Notes: generated by a model from the letters alone, not told the origin. A stretch of 64,000 bases of DNA from Ornithinimicrobium murale (GCF_003352835.1 NZ_QLVD01000015.1:62001-126000), one strand, 5' to 3'. Positions 47,904 to 57,115 are shown, counted from the first letter of the stretch. Made by a program: numbers and translations.

Positions 47904-49487
47904 TCAGCGCTTGCTGGAGACGACCAGCTGCCCCTCGGCGAGCGACTCGGCCGGGACGTCATCCTCGACACTGGTGGACAGGGCCTTCTCCTTGACGAAG
48001 ATCAGGACGATCGCGGCGCAGATCGCCAGCGGGGTCATGTAGAGGAAGATCGGGATCAGGGCCTCGTTGTAGGACCGGATGATGAGCTCGCGCAGGGCAT
48101 CGGGCATCTGGTTGACCAACTCCGGGGTCAGCGAGTGCGCCCCGTCCTGCGGTCCCGTGCCGGTGGGCACCTTGTCGGCGACCAGCGAGACGAGCCGGCT
48201 CGTGAAGATGCTGCCGACGAGCGCCGTGCCCAGGGTGGCGCCCACCTGACGGAAGTAGTTGGTCGATGCGGTCGCGGTGCCCACCTGACGCACGGGGAAG
48301 GAGTTCTGCACGATCAGGGTGAGGATCTGCATACTCATCCCCAGGCCGATGCCCATGATCGCCATGTAGACGCAGACCAGCCACGTGGGGGAGTCCCACT
48401 CCAGGGTCGAGAGCAGGAGCAGGGCGAGCGCCAACAGGCTGGATCCCATGATCGGGTAGCGCTTGTAGCGGCCCGTGCGGGTGACCAACTGGCCCGAGAC
48501 CGTTGAGCTGACCAGCATCGACCCCATCATCGGCACCATCAACAGACCCACCACGGTGGCGGACAGCCCCGTGGACATCTGCAGGTAGGTCGGCAGGTAG
48601 CTGATCGCGCCGAACATCGCCACACCCGTGAACAGCGCCGCGATCGTCGTCAGGTTGAAGTTGCGGTCCCGGAACAGGTGCAGGGGGATGATCGGGGCCT
48701 CGGCCCGGGACTCGGCCAGGACGAACAGGCTTCCGGTGACCAGCGCTGTGGCGCCCAGGCCGAGGATCATCGGAGAGTCCCAGGAGTACTCGCTGCCGCC
48801 CCAGGTGCCGACGAGGACCAGGGAGGCGGTGGCCACGGCCATCAGGGCCATCCCGAGGTAGTCCATGCGAGGGCGCTTCTCGCCGGTCGCGCGACGGGCG
48901 GGCAGGAACGCGATCGTGGCCGCGGCGGCGAGGACACCGAGCGGGACGGCGATCCAGAAGACCCAGCGCCAGCCGGGGCCCTCGGTGAACCAACCACCCA
49001 GGAGTGGGCCGGCGACAGAGGAGAAGGCGAAGACGCCGCCCATGATGCCCATGTACTTGCCACGCTCCCGCGCGGGGATGACATCGGCGATCGCGGCCTG
49101 GGACAGGATCATCAGGCCACCGCCTCCGACACCCTGGACGACACGGGCCACGATCAGGGCGGTCATGTCACCTGCCAACGCACCCAGGACGGAGCCGGCC
49201 ACGAAGACGGTGATGGCGAAGAGCAGCAACGGCTTGCGACCGAAGATGTCGCTCACCTTGCCGTAGATCGGCATCATGATCGTCGAGGCGAGGATGAAGC
49301 CGGTGATGACCCAGAGCATCTGGTCGACTCCGTGCAGCTCGCCCACGATGGTGGGCAGCGCGGTGGAGAGCACCGTCTGGTTGAGCGAGGCCAGCAGCAT
49401 GGTCACCATGAGGCCCGCGAACAGCAGCTGGATGTCGCGCTTCTCGTGGCCGGGGTTCACCGTGGTGGGGGATTCAGTGTTCGTCAT
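47904..49487 (-). CDS. MFS multidrug efflux transporter, DHA2 (EmrB/QacA) family
   Basis: This 527-residue proton-coupled exporter has about 14 membrane helices. It starts with FAGLMVTMLLASLNQTVLSTALPTI and has the motif A-like loop GKVSDIFGRKPLL and motif C-like GIMGGVFAFSSVAGPLLGGWF. It overlaps the upstream tetR gene by ATGA, so the regulator and pump are one operon. Substrates are likely amphipathic drugs or dyes. Confidence 0.93.
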   Translation of the reverse strand: MTNTESPTTVNPGHEKRDIQLLFAGLMVTMLLASLNQTVLSTALPTIVGELHGVDQMLWVITGFILASTIMMPIYGKVSDIFGRKPLLLFAITVFVAGSVLGALAGDMTALIVARVVQGVGGGGLMILSQAAIADVIPARERGKYMGIMGGVFAFSSVAGPLLGGWFTEGPGWRWVFWIAVPLGVLAAAATIAFLPARRATGEKRPRMDYLGMALMAVATASLVLVGTWGGSEYSWDSPMILGLGATALVTGSLFVLAESRAEAPIIPLHLFRDRNFNLTTIAALFTGVAMFGAISYLPTYLQMSTGLSATVVGLLMVPMMGSMLVSSTVSGQLVTRTGRYKRYPIMGSSLLALALLLLSTLEWDSPTWLVCVYMAIMGIGLGMSMQILTLIVQNSFPVRQVGTATASTNYFRQVGATLGTALVGSIFTSRLVSLVADKVPTGTGPQDGAHSLTPELVNQMPDALRELIIRSYNEALIPIFLYMTPLAICAAIVLIFVKEKALSTSVEDDVPAESLAEGQLVVSSKR

Positions 49488-50083
49488 AGTGCGTTACGTA
49501 GGACCTCTCGGAAGGTTTCGATGCCGTGGTGCAGCGTCGCCTGGTCGTCTGCGGTGACCGACCCCGGCTGGGACTGGTAGCTGAAGCGGATGACGGCCCC
49601 GGCCAGCGCGATGAGCACCCGGGCGGCCTCGTCGGTGTTCGGGAGGGACTCGGGCTGGTCCTCGATGACCTGCAGCGCGAGTCGCTCGGCGTCGGCGATG
49701 CGCAGCATGAAGCGCTTGCGCAGCTCGGGATACTCAGCGGTGAGCTCCTTGCGCCGCACCGGGTCGTCCCCAGGGACCAGCGCCGTGCGGATGACTGCTG
49801 CCAGCAGCTCGACCGCGCTGCTGAGCAGGTCGCTGCCCACGTGGGCGCGGAAGGACTGCAACATCTCGTCGGTGAGCTCCGGCGCGCGGAGGCCGACGAC
49901 GGCGTCTTCCTTGGTGGGGAAGTAGTTGAAGAAGGTGCGCTGGGACACACCGGCACGCTCGACGATCTCGTCCACGGTGACGTTCATCAGACCTCGGTCC
50001 AGCACCAGCTCTGCGGCGGCCTCGTGGATCGAGCGGAAGGTGTCGGTGCGCTTGCGCTCTCGTAGGGAGAGTGAAGTTTGCAC
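49484..50083 (-). CDS. TetR-family regulator of the MFS pump
   Basis: This 199-residue regulator has the TetR helix-turn-helix NVTVDEIVERAGVSQRTFFNYFPTKEDAV and a ligand-binding C-terminal domain. The GTG start at 50083 lies 6 bases after TAAAGT, and a 31-base symmetric operator covers the promoter and start. It should repress itself and the pump until a substrate binds. Confidence 0.93.
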   Translation of the reverse strand: MQTSLSLRERKRTDTFRSIHEAAAELVLDRGLMNVTVDEIVERAGVSQRTFFNYFPTKEDAVVGLRAPELTDEMLQSFRAHVGSDLLSSAVELLAAVIRTALVPGDDPVRRKELTAEYPELRKRFMLRIADAERLALQVIEDQPESLPNTDEAARVLIALAGAVIRFSYQSQPGSVTADDQATLHHGIETFREVLRNAL

Positions 50084-50108
50084 TCCTGCACTTTATGCAG
50101 TTCTGCAA
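50078..50108 (-). promoter_or_regulatory. TetR operator overlapping leaderless promoter
   Basis: The 31-base region has the symmetric pattern TTGCA-N4-TGCA-N5-TGCA-N4-TGCAA. On the minus strand TAAAGT (50095-50090) sits at its centre, 6 bases before the GTG at 50083. Binding of the regulator here would block both promoter and start codon. Confidence 0.8.
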
Positions 50109-50218
50109 TCTTTTGCAAGTCGGCGGTGCCGGACCAGGGGGACTGGCACCTCGGCATACGGGGGGATGGTGGGCCCACGACGGGCCCGGCCGGCCTGACG
50201 AGCGCCCGCTCCGCGCGA

Positions 50219-50230
50219 TAGCGTCAGTGC
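50219..50230 (+). promoter_or_regulatory. Leaderless promoter TAGCGT-N6-ATG (M20 peptidase)
   Basis: TAGCGT at 50219-50224 is 6 bases before the ATG at 50231. Confidence 0.55.
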
Positions 50231-51571
50231 ATGACCACCTCAGACGCGAGCACTGTCCCGTCGGCCCAGGACGAGGTCGTCCAGCTGTGCAAGGACCTGA
50301 TCCGGATCGACACCAGCAACTACGGCGACGGGAGCGGCCCCGGAGAGCGAGTGGCCGCTGAATACATCATGGAGAAGCTGACGGAGGTCGGCCTCGACCC
50401 TCAGCTCACCGAGTCCGACCCGGGGCGGGCCAGCGTGGTGGTGCGCACCCCCGGGCGCGACTCCAGCCGCCCCGGGCTGGTCCTGCACGGGCACACCGAT
50501 GTGGTGCCGGCCGCGGCCGAGGACTGGCAGGTGGACCCGTTCGCCGCGGAGGAGAAGGACGGCTGCATCTGGGGGCGCGGTGCGGTCGACATGAAGGACA
50601 TGGACGCGATGCTGCTCGCGAACATTCGACACATGGCGCGCACCGGTCAGCAGCCGCCACGTGACATCGTGTGGGCCTTCTTCGCTGACGAGGAGGCTGG
50701 TGGGGTCAAGGGTGCCGGTCACGTCGTCGAGCAGCACCCGGAGTGGTACGAGGGGTGCACCGAGGCGATCTCCGAGGTCGGGGGCTTCTCTATCACCCTG
50801 GACGGCAAGGCGACTGGGGCTCCCGAGCGCGCCTATATGTTGCAGACGGCAGAGAAGGGCATCGCCTGGCTGCGCCTCCACGCGCACGGTCGCGCCGGGC
50901 ACGGGTCGGTGCCGAACCAGGAGAACGCTCTGGTGCGCCTCGCCGGCGCCATCAACCGGATCAGTGCGCACCCGTGGCCCCGGACCTATATCGCCTCCGT
51001 CCGGGAGCTCTTCGACGGGATCGCGGGCATCACCGGTGCCACCTGGGACGAGGAGGACGCAGAGTCGATCCTGGCCCGCCTCGGTGGCGCGCGAGGCTTC
51101 GTCGAGGGGACGCTGCGAGACACCTCGAACTTCACCATGCTCGACTCGGGCTACAAGCACAACGTGATCCCCCAGACGGCCTCCGCCTCGCTGGACTGCC
51201 GCTTCCTGCCAGGGCACGAGGACGAGTTGATGGACACGATCCGTGAGTTGGCGGGAGAGTTTGTCGAGGTGGAGATCCTGCACAAGGATGTCGCACTCGA
51301 GGCATCCACCAGCGGAGAGCTGGTCGAGTCGATGAAGCGCGCACTGCTTAAGGAGGATCCTGGTGCGCACGTCCTGCCCTACTGCCTGTCCGGCGGCACG
51401 GACAACAAGCACCTCTCCCGGTTGGGGATCGAGGGCTATGGCTTCGCGCCGCTCATGCTGCCCCCGGACCTGGACTTCGTGGGAATGTTCCACGGCATCG
51501 ACGAGCGCGTGCCGGTGGATGCACTGAGCTTCGGCACCCGCGTGCTGCAGCGGTTGATCGAGGACTGCTAG
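50231..51571 (+). CDS. M20 family metallopeptidase
   Basis: This 446-residue zinc peptidase/deacylase has the metal motifs LHGHTDVVPA, GRGAVDMKDMDA and FFADEEAGG, and a dimerisation domain with GRAGHGSVPNQENAL. It is of the ArgE/DapE/CPG2 type; the homologue I recall in M. tuberculosis is Rv2141c. The substrate (a dipeptide or N-acyl amino acid) is not clear. It lies at the edge of the conserved mshC neighbourhood. Confidence 0.93.
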   Translation: MTTSDASTVPSAQDEVVQLCKDLIRIDTSNYGDGSGPGERVAAEYIMEKLTEVGLDPQLTESDPGRASVVVRTPGRDSSRPGLVLHGHTDVVPAAAEDWQVDPFAAEEKDGCIWGRGAVDMKDMDAMLLANIRHMARTGQQPPRDIVWAFFADEEAGGVKGAGHVVEQHPEWYEGCTEAISEVGGFSITLDGKATGAPERAYMLQTAEKGIAWLRLHAHGRAGHGSVPNQENALVRLAGAINRISAHPWPRTYIASVRELFDGIAGITGATWDEEDAESILARLGGARGFVEGTLRDTSNFTMLDSGYKHNVIPQTASASLDCRFLPGHEDELMDTIRELAGEFVEVEILHKDVALEASTSGELVESMKRALLKEDPGAHVLPYCLSGGTDNKHLSRLGIEGYGFAPLMLPPDLDFVGMFHGIDERVPVDALSFGTRVLQRLIEDC

Positions 51572-51713
51572 GGCTTGCTGGTCCGCGCGCCTCACGTCGC
51601 GGGCCACGGTCAGTGTCGGTGCCCTGTGTCAGATTTGGGGTATGCCGAATGGTCGCCTCCCGGCACTGGTTCGCCAATTCCTCGGCTGGCTCATCCACAT
51701 CCAGCAATAACTC

Positions 51714-51742
51714 TTGCGGATGTCGTACATATGTGCTAATGT
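51714..51742 (+). promoter_or_regulatory. Promoter of the DUF222 gene with LexA-like box
   Basis: TTGCGG (51714-51719), a 17-base spacer and TAATGT (51737-51742, with an upstream TGC) form a good promoter. Inside the spacer, TCGTACATATGTGCTA (51723-51738) matches 12 of 16 positions of the actinobacterial SOS box TCGAACATATGTTCGA. DNA-damage control is inferred. Confidence 0.6.
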
Positions 51743-51783
51743 GAGGTCACGAAGCGATCCACGATGGGGTAGGCGCAGAGGGG

Positions 51784-54480
51784 GTGTTGGTTGTGCGAGG
51801 ACGTGAGGTGCTGGGGACACGCCTGGAGGATCTGCTGGGGCGGGAGCTGGCCAAGCAGGCCCTCGAGGGCACCCTGGGCCGCCACGCATCTGATCGCCGC
51901 TCGGCGGGTCGCGATTCTGCGGATGGCTCGGCGATGGATTGCAATGTGAGTCTGGCCACGGGGGTGGAGCCGTGGTTCGAGCTGGACCCGTCGCTGTTCG
52001 AGGATCTCCCGATCGATGGCTACCTGCCGCGAGTCTCGGTCTACATGGACTCGTCCACGACACGGCCCCGGACAGATTCCTGGTCTCAGGCCAAGTGGTC
52101 GCCGGCACAGGGGTCGCCGGCCCGGTGGTCGCCGGAGTCAGCCGACGAGGTGGTCCTGGACGAGAGCATCCTCGACACCGCCGGTGATCACCATGGCTTC
52201 GCCCACTCCGACTCCCTCGCGGGTGAGGCCGCCGCAATGGGCGCCGGGACCGACGCGGGTGGCCTGACCGCCGACACCACCGCCGACGGCACTAATGCCA
52301 CTGGCCAGTCCAGTCCCGGCAGCGGGGACCACGCCGAACGCGAGGACCAGGCTCCGGTGGATCGGTTGCGGTCGGTGTTGGACGAGTTCGGGGTGGGCGA
52401 GGGCATGGTGGAGAACCTCACCGATCTGGTGCAGGCGTGCGCGACGGTGGGCACCGCTTCTGGTGGTGGGTTGGCCGCGCCCTCGGTCGTGGCCCAGGGC
52501 CAGGCCCTCCTCGGGTCGATTGAGACCCTCACCACGGCCACGGCCCAGCTCGAAGGGTTGGTCCTGGTCGCGGCCCGGGAGCTGACCGCGACCCACGGCC
52601 ACCTCCTCCTGGCCGATAAGGGCGCGGCCTGCCCGGAAGACCTCACGCGTGGTCAACGGGAGAAGTGGCGGGCCCGCGCCAAGCGCGTGACCCGCGCCGA
52701 ACTCGCCGCCGCGATCGGGTGGGTCCCCGGCGAGATCGCCGACCTGGTGGCCCTGGCCAACACCCCCACGGCCGTGTTGTCCCCGGTGCTGGGCTCCCTG
52801 GCCCGCGGGGAAAGCACCTGGCGGCTAGCCCGCCGCTACCACCGCCAAGCCGGACCCCTGACCACCCAGGACGCCGCCGCCCTCGCAACCGGGCTCTTCG
52901 GTGACGACCCAACCCTGGCCGTGACCGAGCGGGTTGACTCGACCGGGGACTGGACCAGCGGCCCCTGGTACCACCAGGAGTTCTACCGGGCACTAGACCG
53001 AGAAGTCCGCAAAATCACCGACCGCGACCCCGAGACCACCAAACGCACCAGAGAAGCCAACCTCGCCGCCAACGACCTCCGGTTGACCCTGGACGAACAC
53101 GGCACCGGGGCCCTGATGATCGGATGCACCGCCACCCAGGGCGCCGCGATCACCGACCGCATCGAACACGCCGCCCGCACCGCCCGCGCCGCCGGCGACC
53201 CCAGGACCCTGCGCGAACTCCGCGTCGCCACCGCCCTGACCCTGCTGCTCCACGGCACCGCCGACCTCACCGACCTGCCCCAGGACCCCGCCCTGATCAC
53301 CACCGAACAGACCGGGCAACTCACCAAGATCCTGCACGCCCTGCCCACCGCCGAACTCAACGTCATCATCCCCCTCACCACCCTCCTAGGCACCACCCCC
53401 ACCGGCCTGACACCCCTCGACGCCGAAGGCAAACCCATCCCCGCCGCCTTCGCTCCCCAGCCCACGACCGAGGACGCCACCCGTGAGGCCTCGTGCACGT
53501 GCGCCTGCACCTGCGGCGCCACCACCAGGCCTGCTCCCGCAGGCCGGGCAGGTGAAGACTGCCTGCCACCGGGAGAAGACCGTCCGCCGCGAGGACTGGA
53601 CTGTCCCGGTCCGGGTGGTGAGGTGGGGGTCGGTGAGGTCATCGGCAAACATTCGCTGTTCCTGGCTGCTGATGAGGTCCGGACGTTGGCGTTGACACCG
53701 GGCTCGACGATGTACCGACTGCTGACCGACCCGGCCACCGGGGCCCTGATCGAACGCTCCACCACCGCCTACCGGTTCGACACGACCATGCGCGCCCACA
53801 TCATCGCCGCCGACGTCTTCTGCCGCGCCCCCGGCTGCCTACGCCCCGCCACCCTGGCCCAACTCGACCACGTCCAAGAACACGGCACCCCCGGCGGACA
53901 CACCTGCATCCGCAACGGCCAACCCCTGGACGCCCCGCACCACGACCTGAAAACCAAGAAACACTGGGACGCGATCCTGCACGCCAACCGCGACGTCACC
54001 TGGACATCCCTGCTCGGGCGGATCTACACCACCAAGACCCACGACTACAACCAGTACACCCGGCTGCTGACCGCGGCCACCGACCAGATCAACAACGCGG
54101 TCGCTGCCGGTGTCGACCCGGGCGCGGCGATCGACGCCGCGATCTACCAGGCCCTGTCCTACCGGCCACCCACCGCGACCCTGGAAACCGACGACGACCA
54201 CGACTGGGACGACACCTTCACCGGCTGGGACCAAGTCACCCTCACCCACACCCCAGAAACCGGCCGACGCACCTACCACCCCCACCCCGACACCACCCGC
54301 GCCGAAGCCGACCGGATCCGTCACAGCACCGACACCGCCGCCGAAGAGGCCGACGAGCCAGCGACCAACACCACCAGCGACGCCGACACCAGCAACAACA
54401 ACTCCAGCCACGGTGACAACGACGACGACCGACCCACCACCCTCTGGACCCACGACCCCGACGCCCCACCACCCTTCTAG
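51784..54480 (+). CDS. DUF222/13E12 HNH endonuclease-like protein
   Basis: This 898-residue protein is of the 13E12-repeat/DUF222 family common in actinobacteria. A long Ser/Thr/Asp-rich N-terminus (to about 200) precedes the DUF222 core (about 225-560). A Cys-rich linker CTCACTCGATT follows near 575. The HNH domain lies at about 679-730 (CRAPGCLRPATLAQLDHVQ, then HHDLKTKKHW). The tail is acidic and Asn/Asp-rich. The GTG at 51784 or the one at 51793 may start it. Such genes are often repeated in a genome and may be DNA-damage induced, which fits the LexA-like box. The biological role is unknown. Confidence 0.88.
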   Translation: MLVVRGREVLGTRLEDLLGRELAKQALEGTLGRHASDRRSAGRDSADGSAMDCNVSLATGVEPWFELDPSLFEDLPIDGYLPRVSVYMDSSTTRPRTDSWSQAKWSPAQGSPARWSPESADEVVLDESILDTAGDHHGFAHSDSLAGEAAAMGAGTDAGGLTADTTADGTNATGQSSPGSGDHAEREDQAPVDRLRSVLDEFGVGEGMVENLTDLVQACATVGTASGGGLAAPSVVAQGQALLGSIETLTTATAQLEGLVLVAARELTATHGHLLLADKGAACPEDLTRGQREKWRARAKRVTRAELAAAIGWVPGEIADLVALANTPTAVLSPVLGSLARGESTWRLARRYHRQAGPLTTQDAAALATGLFGDDPTLAVTERVDSTGDWTSGPWYHQEFYRALDREVRKITDRDPETTKRTREANLAANDLRLTLDEHGTGALMIGCTATQGAAITDRIEHAARTARAAGDPRTLRELRVATALTLLLHGTADLTDLPQDPALITTEQTGQLTKILHALPTAELNVIIPLTTLLGTTPTGLTPLDAEGKPIPAAFAPQPTTEDATREASCTCACTCGATTRPAPAGRAGEDCLPPGEDRPPRGLDCPGPGGEVGVGEVIGKHSLFLAADEVRTLALTPGSTMYRLLTDPATGALIERSTTAYRFDTTMRAHIIAADVFCRAPGCLRPATLAQLDHVQEHGTPGGHTCIRNGQPLDAPHHDLKTKKHWDAILHANRDVTWTSLLGRIYTTKTHDYNQYTRLLTAATDQINNAVAAGVDPGAAIDAAIYQALSYRPPTATLETDDDHDWDDTFTGWDQVTLTHTPETGRRTYHPHPDTTRAEADRIRHSTDTAAEEADEPATNTTSDADTSNNNSSHGDNDDDRPTTLWTHDPDAPPPF

Positions 54481-54585
54481 GGACGACTCCTCAAGCCAGC
54501 CATCCGGCATACGGCCCACGGCACCCGAAAGCGCTCGGGAGAGGAGACTGCTTCCCGCTGCAGGAGTACCGCAGGGCGTGAGCTG

Positions 54586-54771
54586 TCAGGCGGTGCGCTG
54601 CACGCGGATGATGCGGCGGCGCAGGATCGCCTTCCGGACCCCACCGAGGTAGAGGCTGACTCGCCACAGCTCCCAGTGGCCGTACTCAGCCTGGTCGGCT
54701 AGGGCCTGCCGGACAGCAGCGCGGGACTCATCACGACCGAAGGTCAGCATCTGGTACTCGTACTCAGCCAT
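54586..54771 (-). CDS. DUF5703 family protein
   Basis: This 61-residue basic protein begins MAEYEYQMLTFGRDESRAAVR and ends GGVRKAILRRRIIRVQRT, the DUF5703 pattern. The function is unknown; it is a regular neighbour of the M20 peptidase and mshC region in related genomes. The ATG at 54771 follows TATCTG by 5 bases. Confidence 0.82.
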   Translation of the reverse strand: MAEYEYQMLTFGRDESRAAVRQALADQAEYGHWELWRVSLYLGGVRKAILRRRIIRVQRTA

Positions 54772-54782
54772 CGAGACAGATA
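54772..54782 (-). promoter_or_regulatory. Candidate leaderless promoter TATCTG-N5-ATG (DUF5703)
   Basis: TATCTG at 54782-54777 on the minus strand lies 5 bases before the ATG. Confidence 0.4.
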
Positions 54783-54892
54783 CTGCGCAGCACGGCTGCA
54801 GAAATCAACTCTTTGCGCGGCGAGCCCATCGGGCGGAACGGATCGGGCGCGAACATGCACCGAATCCCAGGGCGGCGCACCGCGAAGTTCGC

Positions 54893-54904
54893 TACCGTCG
54901 TGCC
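54893..54904 (+). promoter_or_regulatory. Leaderless promoter TACCGT-N6-ATG
   Basis: TACCGT at 54893-54898 is 6 bases before the ATG at 54905. Confidence 0.55.
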
Positions 54905-55306
54905 ATGACATCAGACCCGCGGGCCGCGCTGTCCACCTTTGTCGCTGCACTGGAGACCCACCTGGAACTGTCTGCTGTGCGTCGGGGTGAGAACGACCCT
55001 GCTGTCGTGACCGCCTACAACAAGGTTGCCGACGCGTTCGTCGCCTACGACGACGCCCTGCTGGACGCCTACGGTGAGGTCACTCCGCTCGATGTCTACT
55101 CCGACGAGGACGACGACCTCGACGATGAGTCGGTCCTTGACGAGGATGACGACTTCGACGACCCTGCCGGCGCCCCTCGCGGTTACGTGGGGTTGGATGA
55201 CGAGGAGTACGACGTAGACGACGATGACGGGGACGCGGACGACGATGAGGACGATGCAGATGGCGACGACTTTGACGAAGACGACCGCGGAGATGGGCGG
55301 GCCTGA
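54905..55306 (+). CDS. Conserved small protein with long acidic tail
   Basis: This 133-residue protein has a helical N-terminal half (RAALSTFVAALETHLELSAVRRGENDPAV, then YNKVADAFVAYDDALLDAYGEVTPLDVY). A C-terminal 65 residues consist mostly of Asp and Glu with a few Tyr and Gly. Similar proteins in related genomes are sometimes labelled primosomal, without proof. The tail could bind basic proteins or mimic DNA. It stands 3 bases before the F420 oxidoreductase gene and is probably in its operon. Confidence 0.78.
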   Translation: MTSDPRAALSTFVAALETHLELSAVRRGENDPAVVTAYNKVADAFVAYDDALLDAYGEVTPLDVYSDEDDDLDDESVLDEDDDFDDPAGAPRGYVGLDDEEYDVDDDDGDADDDEDDADGDDFDEDDRGDGRA

Positions 55307-55309
55307 GGC

Positions 55310-56359
55310 GTGAAACTCGGAATCAGCGCTGGTTGGTGGGGGACCGGCCGCGACGAGGAGAACCTTGCCCTGGTGCAGCGAGCCGAGGAGCTCGGTGTGC
55401 ATGTCGTCTGGGCAGCAGAGGCCTATGGCGTCGATGCGGTCACCGTCCTGTCCTGGATCGGGGCACGCACCACGCGGATTCGCCTCGGAGCCGGCGTGCT
55501 GCAGATCCCCGGCCGAACCCCGGCCATGACTGCGATGACCGCCGCAGGGCTCCGTTCACTGTCTGGTGGCCGGTTCAACCTCGGACTCGGCGTCAGCGGC
55601 CCGCAGGTCTCCGAAGGGTGGCACGGTGTGCCCTTCGCCAAGCCCCTAGCGCGCACCCGCGAGTACATCGAGATCGTGCGGATGGCGCTCGACCGCCAGA
55701 AGGTTGAGTTCCACGGAGACCACTTCGACCTCCCGCTGCCCGGAGGTGCCGGCAAACCACTGCGCAGCACGGCGGCCCCCTCAGAGCACTCGGTGCCGAT
55801 CTACCTGGCCGCCGTGGGGCCCAAGAACCTCGAGCTGGCCGGCGAGATTGCCGACGGCTGGCTGGGCATCTTCCTCAGTCCGGAGTTCACCGGTGAACAG
55901 GTGGCCTCGATCCGCACGGGCCTGGCCCGGTCCACTGACCCCGACCGGGACTTCGCGCTGGACGCGGCCGTCCCACTCAGTGTCCATGAGGACGTCTCGG
56001 TCGCGGCAGACACCGTGCGTCCCTATGCGGCCCTCTATGTCGGAGGGATGGGGTCGCGCAACCAGAACTTCTACAACGCCCTGGCCATCCGGATGGGCTA
56101 CGAGGAGGCTGCCGGAACCGTCCAGGACCTCTACCTGGGCGGTCAGTACCGCGAGGCGGCCGCGGCCGTCCCCGAGCAGTTCATCGACGACACCAGCCTG
56201 CTGGGCCCCAAGGACCGGATCGCCGAGCGCCTCACTCGCTATGCGGAAGCCGGTATGTCGACAGTCACCTTGTCGCCGAGCGGCAAGACTGTGGAGGAAC
56301 GGATCTCGGCACTGGAGACCGGCGTCGCCGCCGCCGAGCAGGCAGGCATCCTCGACTGA
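55310..56359 (+). CDS. LLM-class F420-dependent oxidoreductase
   Basis: This 349-residue luciferase-like TIM-barrel enzyme begins MKLGISAGWWGTGRDEENLALVQRAEELG and contains RLGAGVLQIPGRTPAMTAMTA and a GRFNLGLGVSGPQVSEGWHG phosphate-binding stretch. The family uses coenzyme F420 (some members FMN). The GTG start follows the acidic protein gene by 3 bases, and the stop overlaps the histidine phosphatase ATG (TGATG). The substrate is unknown. Confidence 0.92.
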   Translation: MKLGISAGWWGTGRDEENLALVQRAEELGVHVVWAAEAYGVDAVTVLSWIGARTTRIRLGAGVLQIPGRTPAMTAMTAAGLRSLSGGRFNLGLGVSGPQVSEGWHGVPFAKPLARTREYIEIVRMALDRQKVEFHGDHFDLPLPGGAGKPLRSTAAPSEHSVPIYLAAVGPKNLELAGEIADGWLGIFLSPEFTGEQVASIRTGLARSTDPDRDFALDAAVPLSVHEDVSVAADTVRPYAALYVGGMGSRNQNFYNALAIRMGYEEAAGTVQDLYLGGQYREAAAAVPEQFIDDTSLLGPKDRIAERLTRYAEAGMSTVTLSPSGKTVEERISALETGVAAAEQAGILD

Positions 56360-57105
56360 TGGCCATTGTGATCCTGGTGCGGCACGGCCGCACCACGGCC
56401 AATGCCGACGGCATTCTCGCTGGCCGTATGCCCGGGATCCTGTTGGACGACAGGGGAACTGAGCAGGTGGCCCGGGTCGGGCAGCGACTCGCTGCCACAC
56501 CACTGGCCACCGTGGTCACCAGCCCCCTGGAACGTTGCCAGCAAACAGCTGAGGCCATCGTCAGCGCCCAACGGCACAGCCCAGCCGGCTCAACGTTCCT
56601 CACGGACGAGGGGTTGGGGGAGTGCCGCTACGGGGCCTGGACCGGTCGCCCCATCAAGGAGCTGGCGCAGGAGCCGCTCTGGCGGGACATCCAGGATCAC
56701 CCGAGCACGGTGACCTTCCCGCCGCACGACGACTATGAGTCAGAGTCCATGGTGGGCATGCAGCAGCGTGCGGTCGCGGCCATCGAGGCCCGGGATGCGC
56801 GCATCGAGGCGGAGCACGGGCCGGGCGCCGTCTGGGTCGCGGTGAGCCACGGAGATGTGATCAAGAGCCTCGTTGCGGACGCCTTCGCCAGCCCGCTGGA
56901 TCGTTTCCAGCGCATCGTGATCGACCCTGCCTCGGTCACCATCGTGCACCGTGCCGCCGATCGCCCGTTCGTGTTGCGGGTCAACGACACCGGCTCGGAC
57001 CCCGTCGACCTCACGGGACTGTCCAAGGCACTCACCGACGCCGCGAGCGGGCCGGAGAATGGATCCGGCGACGCGGCTGTCGGTGGTGGCGCCGGCAGCG
57101 ATTAG
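56359..57105 (+). CDS. Histidine phosphatase family protein
   Basis: This 248-residue phosphoglycerate-mutase-like phosphatase has the catalytic RHGRTTANADG near residue 8, the acid ECRYGAWTGRP and the second histidine in VSHGDVIKS. Neighbours in M. tuberculosis include a similar protein (Rv2135c). MSMEG-type homologues are described as acid phosphatases; the real substrate is unknown. It is coupled to the oxidoreductase upstream. Confidence 0.9.
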   Translation: MAIVILVRHGRTTANADGILAGRMPGILLDDRGTEQVARVGQRLAATPLATVVTSPLERCQQTAEAIVSAQRHSPAGSTFLTDEGLGECRYGAWTGRPIKELAQEPLWRDIQDHPSTVTFPPHDDYESESMVGMQQRAVAAIEARDARIEAEHGPGAVWVAVSHGDVIKSLVADAFASPLDRFQRIVIDPASVTIVHRAADRPFVLRVNDTGSDPVDLTGLSKALTDAASGPENGSGDAAVGGGAGSD

Positions 57106-57115
57106 GGTCAAAGAC
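57103..57115 (+). promoter_or_regulatory. Leaderless promoter TAGGGT-N7-ATG (DUF3090)
   Basis: TAGGGT at 57103-57108 includes part of the histidine phosphatase stop codon and is 7 bases before the ATG at 57116, so DUF3090 has its own start besides read-through. Confidence 0.5.

Noticed and set aside
51572-51713. Small gene between the M20 peptidase and the DUF222 gene
   Set aside because: No frame there has a convincing start, ribosome-binding site or family-like sequence; it looks like plain spacer before the DUF222 promoter.
51784-54480. DUF222/HNH protein as a sign of prophage or transposon
   Set aside because: No integrase, transposase, attachment repeats or phage structural genes flank it, and the family is common as a chromosomal gene in actinobacteria.
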